Source: Opisthocomus hoazin (Eukaryota; Chordata; Aves; Opisthocomiformes; Opisthocomidae). Taken from it: a DNA stretch of 64,000 bases. Numbering within the stretch: the first letter of the stretch is position 1; the number at the start of each line of letters is the position of its first letter. Made by a program: the position numbers and the translations under genes. Of the stretch, positions 37,518-49,200 are shown one piece after another. The notes below the pieces were generated by a model. It made no database searches. It was not told the DNA's origin and was given only the letters and a program-made list of their open reading frames with translations. The stretch is taken from contig NC_134427.1 of NCBI RefSeq assembly GCF_030867145.1, positions 17,941,001 to 18,005,000 of the forward strand, in the 5' to 3' direction.

Positions 37518-39526
37518 GTCCTTCTAGCTGACCTTGACACCGACATGGAGGGTTCAGCTGTACTTGGGACATGGCTTCCCAACCAATGCGGCTGCCAAAG
37601 CACGCCAGGCAAGGGGGAAACGGTTCTCTGCAGGCACTTGCGTGAGAGTGCTGGCTCTCAGAGGGTACCCATCTGGTATGGATGGAAAGCAGTGACCTAG
37701 AGTCATGTGTATCCTCTGCATCACTCAGACTTCATCTGCTTAGCTTCTAACCTTTGAAAAACCCACATGTGCCTTGGAGAATGGCCTCAAATGCACAGAG
37801 CCGTGACAGCGATAGGAGGAGTAAGAGCCTCTCTTACCATGTAAATGTTGTGGTCTTGGCCAGCTCAATTTCATTTGCTCTTCTCTCACTGTATTTGATT
37901 TAGTCTGCAATCAATAGTGAAATGAAAAGGACATGGGTTTAGTCCACCCACAGACTTTCACTGTGCTGCTTGGAGATGCCAGATCTGCAGGGTTCTGCTA
38001 ATCTGTGCTATGCGCTGTGCAGGAAGGGTCTAACCAGAAGTCGAATGCTGCGTAGTCCTTGCCTAAAGATTGCTGCTCTCCAAAAACACACGCTTCCTGT
38101 TGTCTGCTGAGAGAAGTTTTCACCTGCTCTTGCTCTCACTACAAGCAGGACAGCTCTGCTACTGAGTTCAGTCAGAACAGGATTTGAATGACTTATTATC
38201 TTACTATCAGTATAGCTTATAATCTGATGGTGCAGCCTGGCATCGAGTTCAACACAAGTTTTCTTTCCTGGGCTGAAGCAAAGTAACTCTGTTGCAGTCT
38301 TTCATCTGTGGGAAAAGAGAAAGCTTAATGAGGGCATTTTTCAGGCTCGGTCAGAAAAAAGTAGAATTTTAGTACGCACAGGTATTTTAAAATACGCAAG
38401 CACCACATATGTGTGCTTGTGTGTATATACACATATGTATCTTCAGTTCTGGAGTGTTTTTAGGACAGAAATGTAATTTTCCGTGTTGCTGAAATCTGTG
38501 ATGTAGGCCAGAAAAGCAATCTGTGCTCAAAATACCAAGGCAAAAGGTTCAAAGAACAATTAGTATAACCAGAATATGGGGTTTTTTCCTTACTGAGGTC
38601 ATGTCTGTTTTGCCAATAGCCTGGCTTGTGAAATGAGCATGCTGTGAAGTCCACTGCCAGTGTGCTCTCTATACCAAATACTCAGAGAGGAAGGGGAGGT
38701 GTGTGTATTTCGTTGTACTGAGACTAATGTAACATCACCACAGTAGATTTTGAATCATTTATGAAATGAAAAATCTCTCCTTAGTGCAATGAGAGAATAC
38801 ATGCAGGGTTGTACTGAACTATTTGCTCTAACATTTAGTTTAAGCCTGGTTAATAAACCACTTCAAACCTAAAAATTAAAAAAAAAAATCCATCTGTATA
38901 TTATCCCTTTCTGCTGTTATAGGTAAATTTATGATTGGAATCTCAAGATATTAGAAACTCAAGCTGGAAACCGGAGTGTGCACACAGCACATTTTTATTT
39001 TGCCGTGAGTGATGTTTGGTTTCAGGTGAAGCAGTTTGTGTATCACCACAAATTGATAGTATAGGATGATGAGTTGAGTGCAGTCATAAAAGAAACCTGG
39101 ATTATACAATAAACTGGTCCCACTGGGAACAACTGATACATATTGAATTCTGTATTTATGGAACTTCAGTACAGTATATTTTCCCTCACCCTACAGTTGT
39201 GTATTGGATTACAGACCGGAGGTTCATAACAGGAAAGCAACCGAGTATGCGCTTCCAGGGCAGTGGAGACCCCCATGCTCCTCCCGTGCATTGTTGGCAC
39301 TGTGAGGAGGGGCTGGGGACTGCTGAAATGGATGCCAGGTGAAATAAGAATACACATACAAGAAGGACTGGAGAAAACACTCTACCTGTGATTTTTCAGA
39401 GTTCAGTGAAGCCTATTAGAAAAAAACAAGAAAAAATATTTGAGAGGCGTCTTGACTCCGGAGAATAAACACTTACACAGGGGAAAAATAACGGGTGCCA
39501 AAGGACTTTTTAACTCAGCTCTGAAA
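37518..39526. other. Intergenic, nothing recognised
   Basis: The DNA is AT-rich. A short alternating stretch around 38400-38442 (GTGTATATACACATATG) is self-complementary. No gene was seen. Confidence 0.5.
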
Positions 39527-39852
39527 AGTATAACGAGATCCAGTGGATGAAATCTGGAGCCAGACAAATTCAAATTGGAAACATGACCTACATTTTTAAT
39601 AGTGAGTGTGATTAGCCATTGGAACAAAGTACCCAGAAAGTAGTGGATTCTCTCCTCTTGATGGCTTCGAATCAAGACTAGATGCCTTTCTGGGAGATAA
39701 GCTTTAGTCAAAAATAGTTATGCTTTAGTCAAACACATGTTACAGGGCTCAGTATAGAGGTAATTGGGGAAATGTAATGGCCTCTGATATCCAGGAGGTC
39801 AGGCCAGATGGTATAATGATCCCTTCTGGCCTCAGACTCAATGAATCTCAGA
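39527..39852 (+). mobile_element. Ancient amniote CR1/L3-type 3' fragment
   Basis: This copy matches the older CR1 type shared with turtles and crocodiles, not the bird-specific 3' end. It contains GATCCAGTGGATGAAATCTG, TTAGCCATTGGAACAAAGTA, AGAATGGTGG-like decay around GTAGTGGATTCTC, and then AGGAGGTCAGGCCAGATGGT and GATCCCTTCTGGCCTCAGAC. The end is AATGAATCTCAGAATG. It is strongly diverged and noncoding. Confidence 0.8.
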
Positions 39853-42084
39853 ATGGATATAAATGCTATCATCTGGATGTGCATTTGAAATAATTGCAGG
39901 CAGAGATTAGACACGCAATTGCATATGGTTCAGAATTGATAAACTTTCCTCCCCTCCAGAACAAAGGCCCTTATTTATGCCTAATTACGTGGTGCTGTTG
40001 TAATTCAGATAAATATCCGTTAGGAACTCGGATAGGACGTCAGCAAATCAATTTTAGCTACTGTGTGTGCGTTGTGTGGAAATCTAGTTTCTAAAGCTTA
40101 TATTCAACTCCAGACTTGCTTGTGCAGGAATATGTTCAGGAAGAGCTCCAGAGTGGACTTCTACTCCACCCTGACAGCGTCACTATAGATTTAACCCCGT
40201 CAACTTGGAATTTGTATCAGTTAAATCATAAAGACGTGAAGGTCCTGGTCCCCAAAGCAGCTGGGTGCCTAATGCTTATGACTACCTGTGCATTGCCTAA
40301 TTTTACAGGAAAGGGTGGTTGAAAGAGTAATGACACAAAATAAAAAGGTGCAAGCTTCTGTGAGTAGTTTTGCTTACGCTGACATTATCGCAAATGGCAT
40401 CTCTGCTTGGTAATGCACAGGCACCTGCAAAATTGCCAGCTGTTGCAATGGTTCTGGAGAAAGAAGCGATACAAAATATTAACTGGTAAATGAAACCGCA
40501 TTAAAACACAGATAGCTTTTAATATGAATTTCACCGTATTCTGTAGCTTTCAATTTTAGTGTTATCTCACTCACAAAGCATTCAAAACAACTGCACAGGT
40601 AAGCAGTGAGACCACACAGAGGAAATAATCTTGTTAAAGTTCAGTGAAATGTCGTCATTTATGGTACGTGTGTATTTACCTGTGCTCAGAAGATGAATGT
40701 TGATGACTATGAAGAGTTTCATTCATAAAGATCCATAACATTTTGTATGCTCAGTCCTCCCCCACAATCAGCTCCGATCAATGGCACAAAACACCCAGTT
40801 TCCAGGTGATGAGAAAGTTTATTTTTTCAGGTTCTGAGCACTGTACAGAAATCCTCACAGTAGCTAATGTGCCACTTCAGGACCTAATATTCTGAGGTAA
40901 GGAGATTTTCGCTGGGCTATAGGTTTAATTTGAAGGGCACAAAACCCCGGATCTGTAACCACCCTCGCAACTATCCAAACATTTGAGCAGTTCTGTGGTG
41001 GCTGAGTCTTACAGGCTGGCCTTTCTCAAAGCCAATGAGGTCTGAACGACATAGGTATCCTGGAGTACAAAACTGGAATCCGTACCTGTATCGAAACTTT
41101 ATTTATTATAACTATCTTCCTTTTTTTTTCTTTTTTTTCCCCCAAGCAACACACATAGAATATCATGACTAACATGGAGGCTGCAGAAATATATGCTAAT
41201 CTGTGATCTTGAAGCCAAAATTTGTTTGGATTCTTCCTCTGTATTGATGCTTCAAACCTTGCAGCTAATTACACATTTGCTAATTGTTGTCTGCTTTTTC
41301 CAACCTCTTTCATTCCAGCTCAAAAAGGAAACCTGATAATGGTGACTCTGCAGGTACTCGGTAGAACAACCAACGCTTTACTGAATCTCAGCATTACTTT
41401 CTTATGTGAATAGCAAGTCTCTGCCTGCAGATACTATTTTATAGAATTGTCTGAATGTTTTGTTAAATTACACTAAAAATGAAAGTGACACGAAATAATG
41501 AAAATAATCTTTAAAGTCATCTGTGTTTTAATGTGGCATTTTGCCAGTTAAATATTTTTTCAAAAACATTGTGATTGCTGCTGGTTTTGAAGCTGCTTTT
41601 TCAGTACTTCCACAGAGATGGCATTTATTGATAGTGCTGCCGTATCAGCAAAACTACCAATACAGGTATTTTATTTTTTATCTTGCTTTATAGCCCTTTA
41701 TACAAGGCCTTCCTATAACAGTTCTGCAGTAGCATTAATTTCATAAAGGTCCTTAAGGTCATTCTTATTTTCAGTCAAATAACAATATCTGAGATTTTTA
41801 ATGATGCTTTTGCATTAGTGTGATAATATTCAGAACTGTTATAAAATTCAACAACGTATGAAAATGTCATTGCTAGGGATGAATGAAGCAGCTCATCTGA
41901 AAATGAAAATCAGCCCAAATTGTTGCAGGTGTTCAAAAAACTTCAGGTAATTTCATTTTGTCTCCCCTACTTCCACTTCTTGGGTACTTCTACAAGTTTT
42001 GGTGCCTGAAATATCATCATAACTGATTTTTCTAGACAAAGGAAGTGCTTAGAGCTAATTATCTAAAATCAAGTACAGCATTTG
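39853..42084. other. Intergenic, AT-rich, nothing recognised
   Basis: No exon was recognised. The small open frame at 40116-40322 has no recognisable features. Some words in it resemble generic ancient amniote repeats, but not enough to assign. Confidence 0.45.
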
Positions 42085-43035
42085 GTACAATGCCATGTGG
42101 GAAATTATTAGCTAGAATGGGAGATTAGTACAGAAAATGAAAAGTGAATAAGTAAGTAGTAGTAGGAGAAGATCAGTACTGAGGGAAGGTAGTAGATCTT
42201 CCCAAGCATCGGTCATGGGTATGATGTTATTTAACATTTTTTATTAATGGTGATGGCATAAAAAATCAGCATGTGCTAATGGAATTTACCAACAGCATAA
42301 GGGAGGGAGGTACTGTCACTGCAGAGATGAATAAAACTCTCATTTAGGAAGAACTGAGTGACCTTGAGGACCAGGATAGGATAAATTGGTTGAAATTCAG
42401 AAGGGTTTGAGTGCAAGTTCATGCATCTGGGTCTTGTTAACCAGGTTTCTACTATACCTTCGTGCTATAGTTAAGAGAAGAATAAGGAGGGGAAGGACAC
42501 AGAACACACAAAGCAAGGGTAATGAAATGCCGGTAACGGGTGTATGAGGCACAGGTTGGAAATCAACCAGGATAGTGCACGCTATTCACAAATGACTCGC
42601 TTCACTTTCAGGAAGCTACCGAAAAAGACCATTAGAGTGACCATGGGAAAGGAGAGCCTGAAGTGCGAGAGGAGTATGGCAAAATGAAGGCTGATGGAGG
42701 CCGCTGCAAATACTGTGTGGGCATAGGCTCCAGGAAGAGAAAACATCTATTTAAAGCAAAGGACAACATTGGCACAAGAACAAATGAGTACAAATCGGTC
42801 ATGAATAAATTTAGGCTGGAAATTGGAAGCAGGTTTCCAAACAACAGAATAGCGATGTTCTGCAATTGCTTTCCAAGGAGAACAGTGGAAACAACAACAA
42901 CAAAAAACCCCGAGCTACTTTTAAGACAGAGTATAACAAGGTTCTGAAAGGAATTATATGATGTGTTTGGCTAAGATAGCACTGAACTAGACTTGATGAC
43001 CCAAGAGGTCTACGAAGGCCTATCTTTCTAAGCTT
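42085..43035 (+). mobile_element. Ancient CR1 LINE, RT C-terminus to 3' end
   Basis: This is a decayed but long CR1 copy. It opens with a remnant of the reverse-transcriptase phrase around ATGCCATGTGGGAAATTATT, followed by TTATTTAACATTTTTTATTA and AGTGCAAGTTCATGCATCTG. The 3' part has AATTTAGGCTGGAAATTGGA and ends near ACTAGACTTGATGACCCAAG. The open frame at 42663-42947 lies inside it and is not a gene. Its overall divergence is much greater than that of the 37 kb copy. Confidence 0.8.
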
Positions 43036-45799
43036 GTTTTTCAGACCAAATATTTCAGAGCACTTTTAAGTGCTTCCTTTTTTTCATGTATTTTTTAGAT
43101 AAATTTTTTATAGTATACTGCAGGAGCTGCTAGCTGGACTGATTTAGGGAAGGCACAAAACTGTGGTGTCCAGAATACGTTGAATACTCTCCAAACAAAG
43201 CATGAGAAGTGTCCAGTATCCTACAGGGCAAGGCTCGGGGTGCTTAAAGAAATCACCATTTTCAGTGGAAGGCAATGGACATAAAGTTGATTTGCGACTT
43301 GCCTCTCTCTTGTTGCTCCTACTCTCCCAATCCTGCTGCTCTGTTTTGCAGTTTGCCTTCTCAGCCCCACTGCACACATGCAGCAGTACGGAAGAGGTGG
43401 CAAACAACACTTTCGATGCAGAAGATTCAATGGATAAAAACCAGAGCAGTCAGTGTGGGCCTGACTGCGTGCCAACAGCGCAAGGCTGCAGTGAGGATGG
43501 CTTGGCTGGGAGAAGGGAGGATTCCTCCAGCCTTGGTGGCGTGGTGCAGAGCTAGGCTAGCAGTGTCACGGATTCTCTCTTCTCAGCCCAGGAAGCACGT
43601 ATGTTCTTTGGTTCCTTTCATCCTGCTCACTGCCTCAATGCTTGCTTAGCGTCACTTGTTCCAAAATCCAGCATTTCCATTACTTAAGAGTTGTGTATTC
43701 CCTAGTCAATGCGACCATAAAGAGATCTGTATGGAAACACAGATTTCGGGCTTCAGTAGCTGGAATTTTATGGCTTCCTTACCCACAAAAGGACAATTGG
43801 GTGTTTACAGCTCTTTTACAGTAACAACTACTGCTTCTTCAAAGTGCTGGGAGTATGCAGGCTGGCCTTGTAATGTGGTAACTCTCTTATTAAGACACTA
43901 TCTCATAGTCAAAATTTTATTATTTTCTACCTGTGCTTTAGTTGCAATCTGATGAGTGGGGCAATGAGATCTGCAGAACTGGATAATTCTGGTTGGTTTT
44001 CCTCTCCCACTAACTACACGTATACTTCTTCTGAAATCAGCTATTAATATTGAGAATACGTTAAGAAATGGGAAAGTTAGATGAAATCCCCAGGAGTACA
44101 GGTGTTTTGGAGAAGGAAAAGAAATAGGTAGCAGCTTTACAAGGGAACAGTGCTTTGCTTACACCTTGTCACCATCCGCATTAATCACATTTGCAGCAGG
44201 CAGCAGCTCTACCTTTCTGTGCAAATGCTTTAACAACCGGTTTAAAAAACTGAACAGGATAGCTGAGTCCCCAGGTTCGCGTAAATGAGGTCATGAACGC
44301 CTGCGTAACAAGATAGAAAAGCCATAAACATGGTGGTCGTCGTTTTCAGTCCCTCTTCAGCTGAGGTTTTCTGCAGGTTTCTCAGCCCCTCAGGCTGAGG
44401 GCAGGAGGCTCACGCTGCCGCCGAAAGCTGCAGCTTTGCTGTCAGTGACTTTGGTGCAGTGCCCCACGTGCCAGCTACCCTGTGACCCGCTGGTCAGAAA
44501 CGCCTGGCCCTCCAAAGCAAAAGCGAGTTCAAAAAAAAATATTTTCAAGGAAAAATGACATTAAAGGTCAGAATTGAAAGGCACGCGCTGCGAAACAATC
44601 CAGAGAAAACATTTTGATTGATTGAAACTTAAAAAAGCAGCCCTTATATTCAGTGTTTTTTAATTTAATTTTTGTTCCTGAGATGTGTGTGTCTAGAGAG
44701 CTATTTTTACCCATCCTTAACTTCAACTGGGACATCGCGTTCTGTGAACACCTGGGTGAGACAATTTCTTTCTGCCCTGTCCTGCTAGCAAACTCAATTT
44801 AAAATGAATCAATCATAAGCACGACCCGTACTTACTGCTATATTTTAGTGAGTTATTACTCAGACACCCAGGTATGACAACGTGGCTCATCAGGGGAGCG
44901 CAGCGGCCTCGCGCTGGGGATGAATTCAGCCCTGAGCTCGCTGCAGCCCGGTGGGGCCGGCGCGGTGACCGTGGCTGCAGGGACAGGACCGCCTCGCCAC
45001 TGCCGTGCAGTGCTGCTCAGCGCCAGGAAACATGCTCGGATTTTCCACGGGCGGAAATATCTATGGGGTTCTAACAGCACATTTTCAGCTTGTTTGCAAA
45101 CAGACCCATCTGCAAGCACGTGCGTACGGGAGCTTTCAAGTGACAAGTGTACTGAGGAAATGTCTGTGACCACAGCAGTTGAGAGAAATGGCTTCTTCAG
45201 ATGCGTCTCTGGATTTTGGCCGCCTGCTCGCGCACCACATGAAGGCGGCAGCAGCACCGATGGCGTCAGGAAGGACGTGTGGGGCCTGCTTGCCTGTGCC
45301 AAGGCTTTTGCCTGCCTCCAAGCAAAAATAAGGAGCACCCCTGTCATTAACAGTGATTAAACACCACCAAAGCCTATGAAAACAACCACTTCTGAGGTAG
45401 ATCAGCTGGGGGCTGGCGTCTGTGGGCGCTGGACCTGCTGCTGTGGAGCAGGGGCTGAGCTCGGCGCCCGCAGCCTGAGGCAAGCGGCCTGGCGGGGCGG
45501 GGACAGTGAGGCCAGCTTGCTGCCTGTAGTTTCTCAACCCTGGGGATATTAAAAATAAGAGCAGAAAACATAATCTGTGCTTTGCAAAGGGCCTTCGGGG
45601 TCCTGGTTCACCCTTCTTTGTCCCCCCTTGGGTTAATGCCAGAGGGGACAAGCACCTGATGGCAGCCGCTGGCAGTGATGCCACGCTTCTGGCCTCCCTG
45701 CCCCACCCAGGGCGTCCATCAGCCCTGCAGCCATCGTGCACTTCATCGTGTCACGTCCCTGCCGAGCAAGGAGCCTCACGGGCGAAGGGGCTGTGAAAC
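43036..45799. other. Upstream region of SH2D1A
   Basis: AT-rich DNA becomes GC-rich from about 44.9 kb, with CpG-containing patches at 44880-45010 and 45420-45500. These could hold regulatory sites for SH2D1A. The open frames here (for example minus 45136-45741) look like by-products of base composition. Confidence 0.45.
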
Positions 45800-46073
45800 G
45801 ACACCTCTGTGCACGAGCTGCGATGCTGTGAGGACGTTACAGCCTGCGAAAAAGGAAAACAAAAAGGGGCAAAGGAAAAAAAAAACCACACACACAAAAA
45901 AACTGTGCTCGTTCCTCACTCTTCCCCCAGCACTGTCTCACCCTGTGCAGAGGCTTCAGAGGTGTGAACACATCCTGTTTACATCTGGCACCCAGACGGA
46001 GGTGCCGAGAGGGGCTGACGGCTGAGGAGCAGTTGGAGGAGCGCAGGGAGGGCTGCCTGGAGACGGCCCCAGC
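45800..46073 (+). promoter_or_regulatory. Probable SH2D1A promoter and 5' UTR
   Basis: This is the stretch just before the SH2D1A start codon. No TATA box is visible close by. At 45971-45978 the sequence CATCCTGT, read on the other strand, is an Ets-type core (ACAGGATG), and CATCTG at 45982-45987 is an E-box; the two are four bases apart. Ets and E-box factors act widely in lymphocyte genes, so the pairing suits a T-cell gene, but binding is inference. The transcription start is not visible and an additional upstream noncoding exon cannot be excluded. Confidence 0.45.
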
Positions 46074-46210
46074 ATGGACGCACTGCCCATCTACCATGGT
46101 GGCATCACCCGTGAGGCTGGGGAGAAGCTGCTGCTGGCGGCGGGCGCCGACGGCAGCTACCTGCTGCGGGACAGCGAGAGCATCCCGGGAGTCTACTGCC
46201 TCTGCGTGCT
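46074..46210 (+). CDS. SH2D1A: SH2D1A coding exon 1
   Basis: The exon encodes residues 1-45 plus two bases of Leu46. It begins [14 protein letters not shown] and ends in VYCLCV. It holds the N-terminal beta strand, helix A and the pocket strand with Arg32 in YLLRDSES. The donor at 46211 reads GTGAGT, close to consensus. The exon is GC-rich and contains many CpGs, unlike the AT-rich intron that follows, which suggests that the promoter region and exon 1 form a small GC island. Confidence 0.95.
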
Positions 46211-49200
46211 GTGAGTGCGGCCGGCCCCGCGCCGCTGCCGTCGCCTTCGACGGGGAGCAGGGCAGCAGGGCTGGGAGCGGGGTGCCAGGAAGGGCTGGTC
46301 AGACAGTGGTTGATTTCCAACCTTCGCATCCAGAGTATGGGGTGTTTCCACATAGTGATGATAAAATATGTCCTAATATTACCATTTGCGGACACGTGTG
46401 AGACTTTTGGCTCCCTGAATTTGACATAAGGCAGACGACTGCATAAGGGGTGTGGGGTTCTTTGTGGAGCGAAGGGCAGCAGATTTTGCCTTGCAGAGCA
46501 CACGTTTCCTACATAAAATAAAATATAAAGGCATAAAATAAAAAGAGAAAATAGACCTGGAGCATGTAGGAGGGACAAGCAAGGTGCCGTGGAGAAGAGC
46601 CAGGCAACTTGACTTGGGATGGCGTGCGCTGACTCTTTGTGCTGGATAATCCTCTTGCTTTCTGCCCGCTGTCTTCTGCTTCTCTCATGCACTCATGGGT
46701 GTGCTTAGCAACATCCCCAGGGTCCCCTGTCATCGGGAAGGGTAGCATGGATCGCTGTCATCTAGAACGTGCCTTTGCTTCAGGACTGTCCTTGTTTTGG
46801 TCTCAGTCAGGCTGTGTGTCCCAGGAGTCACCAGCCTTGGAGTAAATTACCTGTGAAGTACATGAAATACTGATGGATAACGAACTAAGTGTTAATGTTT
46901 CATCAAATAGGTTGAAAGGAGAAAGATCTGGTGGGATGGTCTGTCAGAGAGAGGGTAGAAAGATTTCCCTGAGAGAGCTGGGGCACTTCATCATCACAGG
47001 ACCTCGTTTTAATGAGGCAATGTAATTACCCTACTTTCAGCAAAAGCAGAAGCCTTGGGAGTCCTGAGAGATAGCGCTGTACAATGAAGTACCATTGCAT
47101 CAAAAGAATAAAGATGCATCTACCAAGGCTAAACAGACACTTGTGACTTACTTCAGTAGAAGGAATACAAGAGAAAACTGTTTCAGGGCTAGCAAAAAAT
47201 TGGCTAACAAAGGGCACTTAGGTACCTGGCAAAAAAACAGAAGAGGAAGAGCTGTCCTAAATCAGGTTTTCCACAAATGTCCTGAATGTGTTTCCAAAAA
47301 CACGTAGCTAAGCCCTGGGTGAGCATTATTATTCCCCTGTTGTAGACTAATAAATGGAGGCATGTAAGAAGGTTATAGGCAATCCAGAAATACACAACCT
47401 TCTTTTCAGGGAAGATCTTTGTGACAGAAGACGTATTTTTTCTTCTCTCATGAAATCAGAAGGTGAACCAAGATAGGCGCTACTGCTAACAAATACCTTA
47501 ACAGCTAGCTGAAAAATGGGAAATATGAAGCATCTTGAGTTATATGAAAATAGAATAGACATAGCAAGAGGTAAGGAGTGCTATGATCCCTGTGATGAGA
47601 ATAGGCAATAAAAGCAGAATCTCTTTTAAATAACCATCAGAGGAAATGGTGATGTATCTCCTTTAACTTTCAGAAGTCATTCAGCGCAGGCAAAACACTA
47701 ACGCATTAGAGAAAGGGTCAGGCAGAATGGTACAATGCTGAATAAAATAGAGAATCCTAAAATTAGTCCACCATTAGTCTAAATCAGGGTGCAGGTATGT
47801 AACAAGGTCTTTCATCTGCACACAATCAGTTGGGATTTTTTGCTGTATTAGTGGTAATTTCCGTCCTTTGGAAGAAATTTCATGAATGAAATAAAGTATG
47901 TAGAAAGAAAATAGGAAGAACAGAAAGGATTGCTAACTCTGAAGCTCTGCAGTCTTAGGAGGAAAAGAAAAGAGAGGTCATTAAGAAACAGAACCCTGTC
48001 TAATTGTTTCTGGAAATTATGGGCCACTCATGTCATGTTGCATTAAAACTTATATGTGATAAGCAAAGAGGTAAAAGCAAAAAAATATTACTGTGAACGT
48101 TATGCAGGCTTCTTACAGAATGTAGATCCTCAATAAATTTTTTAAAAGGGAAATTTTCAATAGCATCCTGGATAGATCCGGATAAAAAATTAAATGAAAA
48201 ATGTTATGATGAGTATGGTCTGATATAGACAGAAAGGTGGCTGAAAAACGCTAGAGCTAAGCCTTGGTTCCAATACTTCTTAATATTTCAATTCAGAGCA
48301 TTATGTAAGGAATAGCAGATACACTAAACAACATATCACACAATAACTTTGGAGACAGTTATCATAAAGATACCAGGAAATGGCCTCACACTGAAGACAG
48401 CAATGACAGTGTAAAGAAATGTGGGCCATAAACTAGAGAAGTGCTTTGACAGGCAAGATTTTACCAAAGCAAAGCTCTTCAGTGGAGAGCACGGAGGAGC
48501 AAGTAGGGAAGGCATGAGGGATGTAGGTATATATTTGATAGAGAATGCTAAGCCTGGCTTTGGCAAAATAAACCAATGCACCCCAAACCCCAAATTCCAG
48601 TCTGAACATCATGCGCAGAGACGAAACTGGTAGCGAACATGTATGTGCATGAGAGCTTTGGTAAAAACTGAGGGAAACACGCAATTGCTGTATTCACCGT
48701 TTAAGAAAAATAAAATAAAAGAAAGAGTAAGTACTTCTCTGCTTTTTTATACTTACTTCTAAATAAATAATGGAAATTATTAGGAATAAGGAAATTATTC
48801 AGAAATTTACATTTCAGCTCAGAATCCATGCTGAAGATCACTCTAGGAATACCCAGACATATCAGCATTAGGCAAAACATGTATTTAGTGGAAGTACTGA
48901 AGTGGTCTTTGAAACATGAGAAACAAAGCTGGTCAGCCATTAGATGTACTGCAAGAAGTATAAGAGCTAAACAAAAAATTTTACATCTTTCCAGTCACTA
49001 TTTCTAACAGAAGTGAAACTGTTTCATATTGCCAGCGTTGTTTCTATAACTCTTAGAGAAGAAAAACAGAAAACCAGCCCAATTCTCAACAATAAAAACA
49101 AGTTCAGCCTGTCTTCTTTCCCCTCTCCCTGCACTTCCCTGGAGAAGTAAAAGAAACCTACCCCCCCCCCCCCCAGCTCCCCAGATCCAAGCCTTCTTAG

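Noticed and set aside
42663..42947. 94-codon plus-strand frame
   Set aside because: It lies wholly within a decayed CR1 element.
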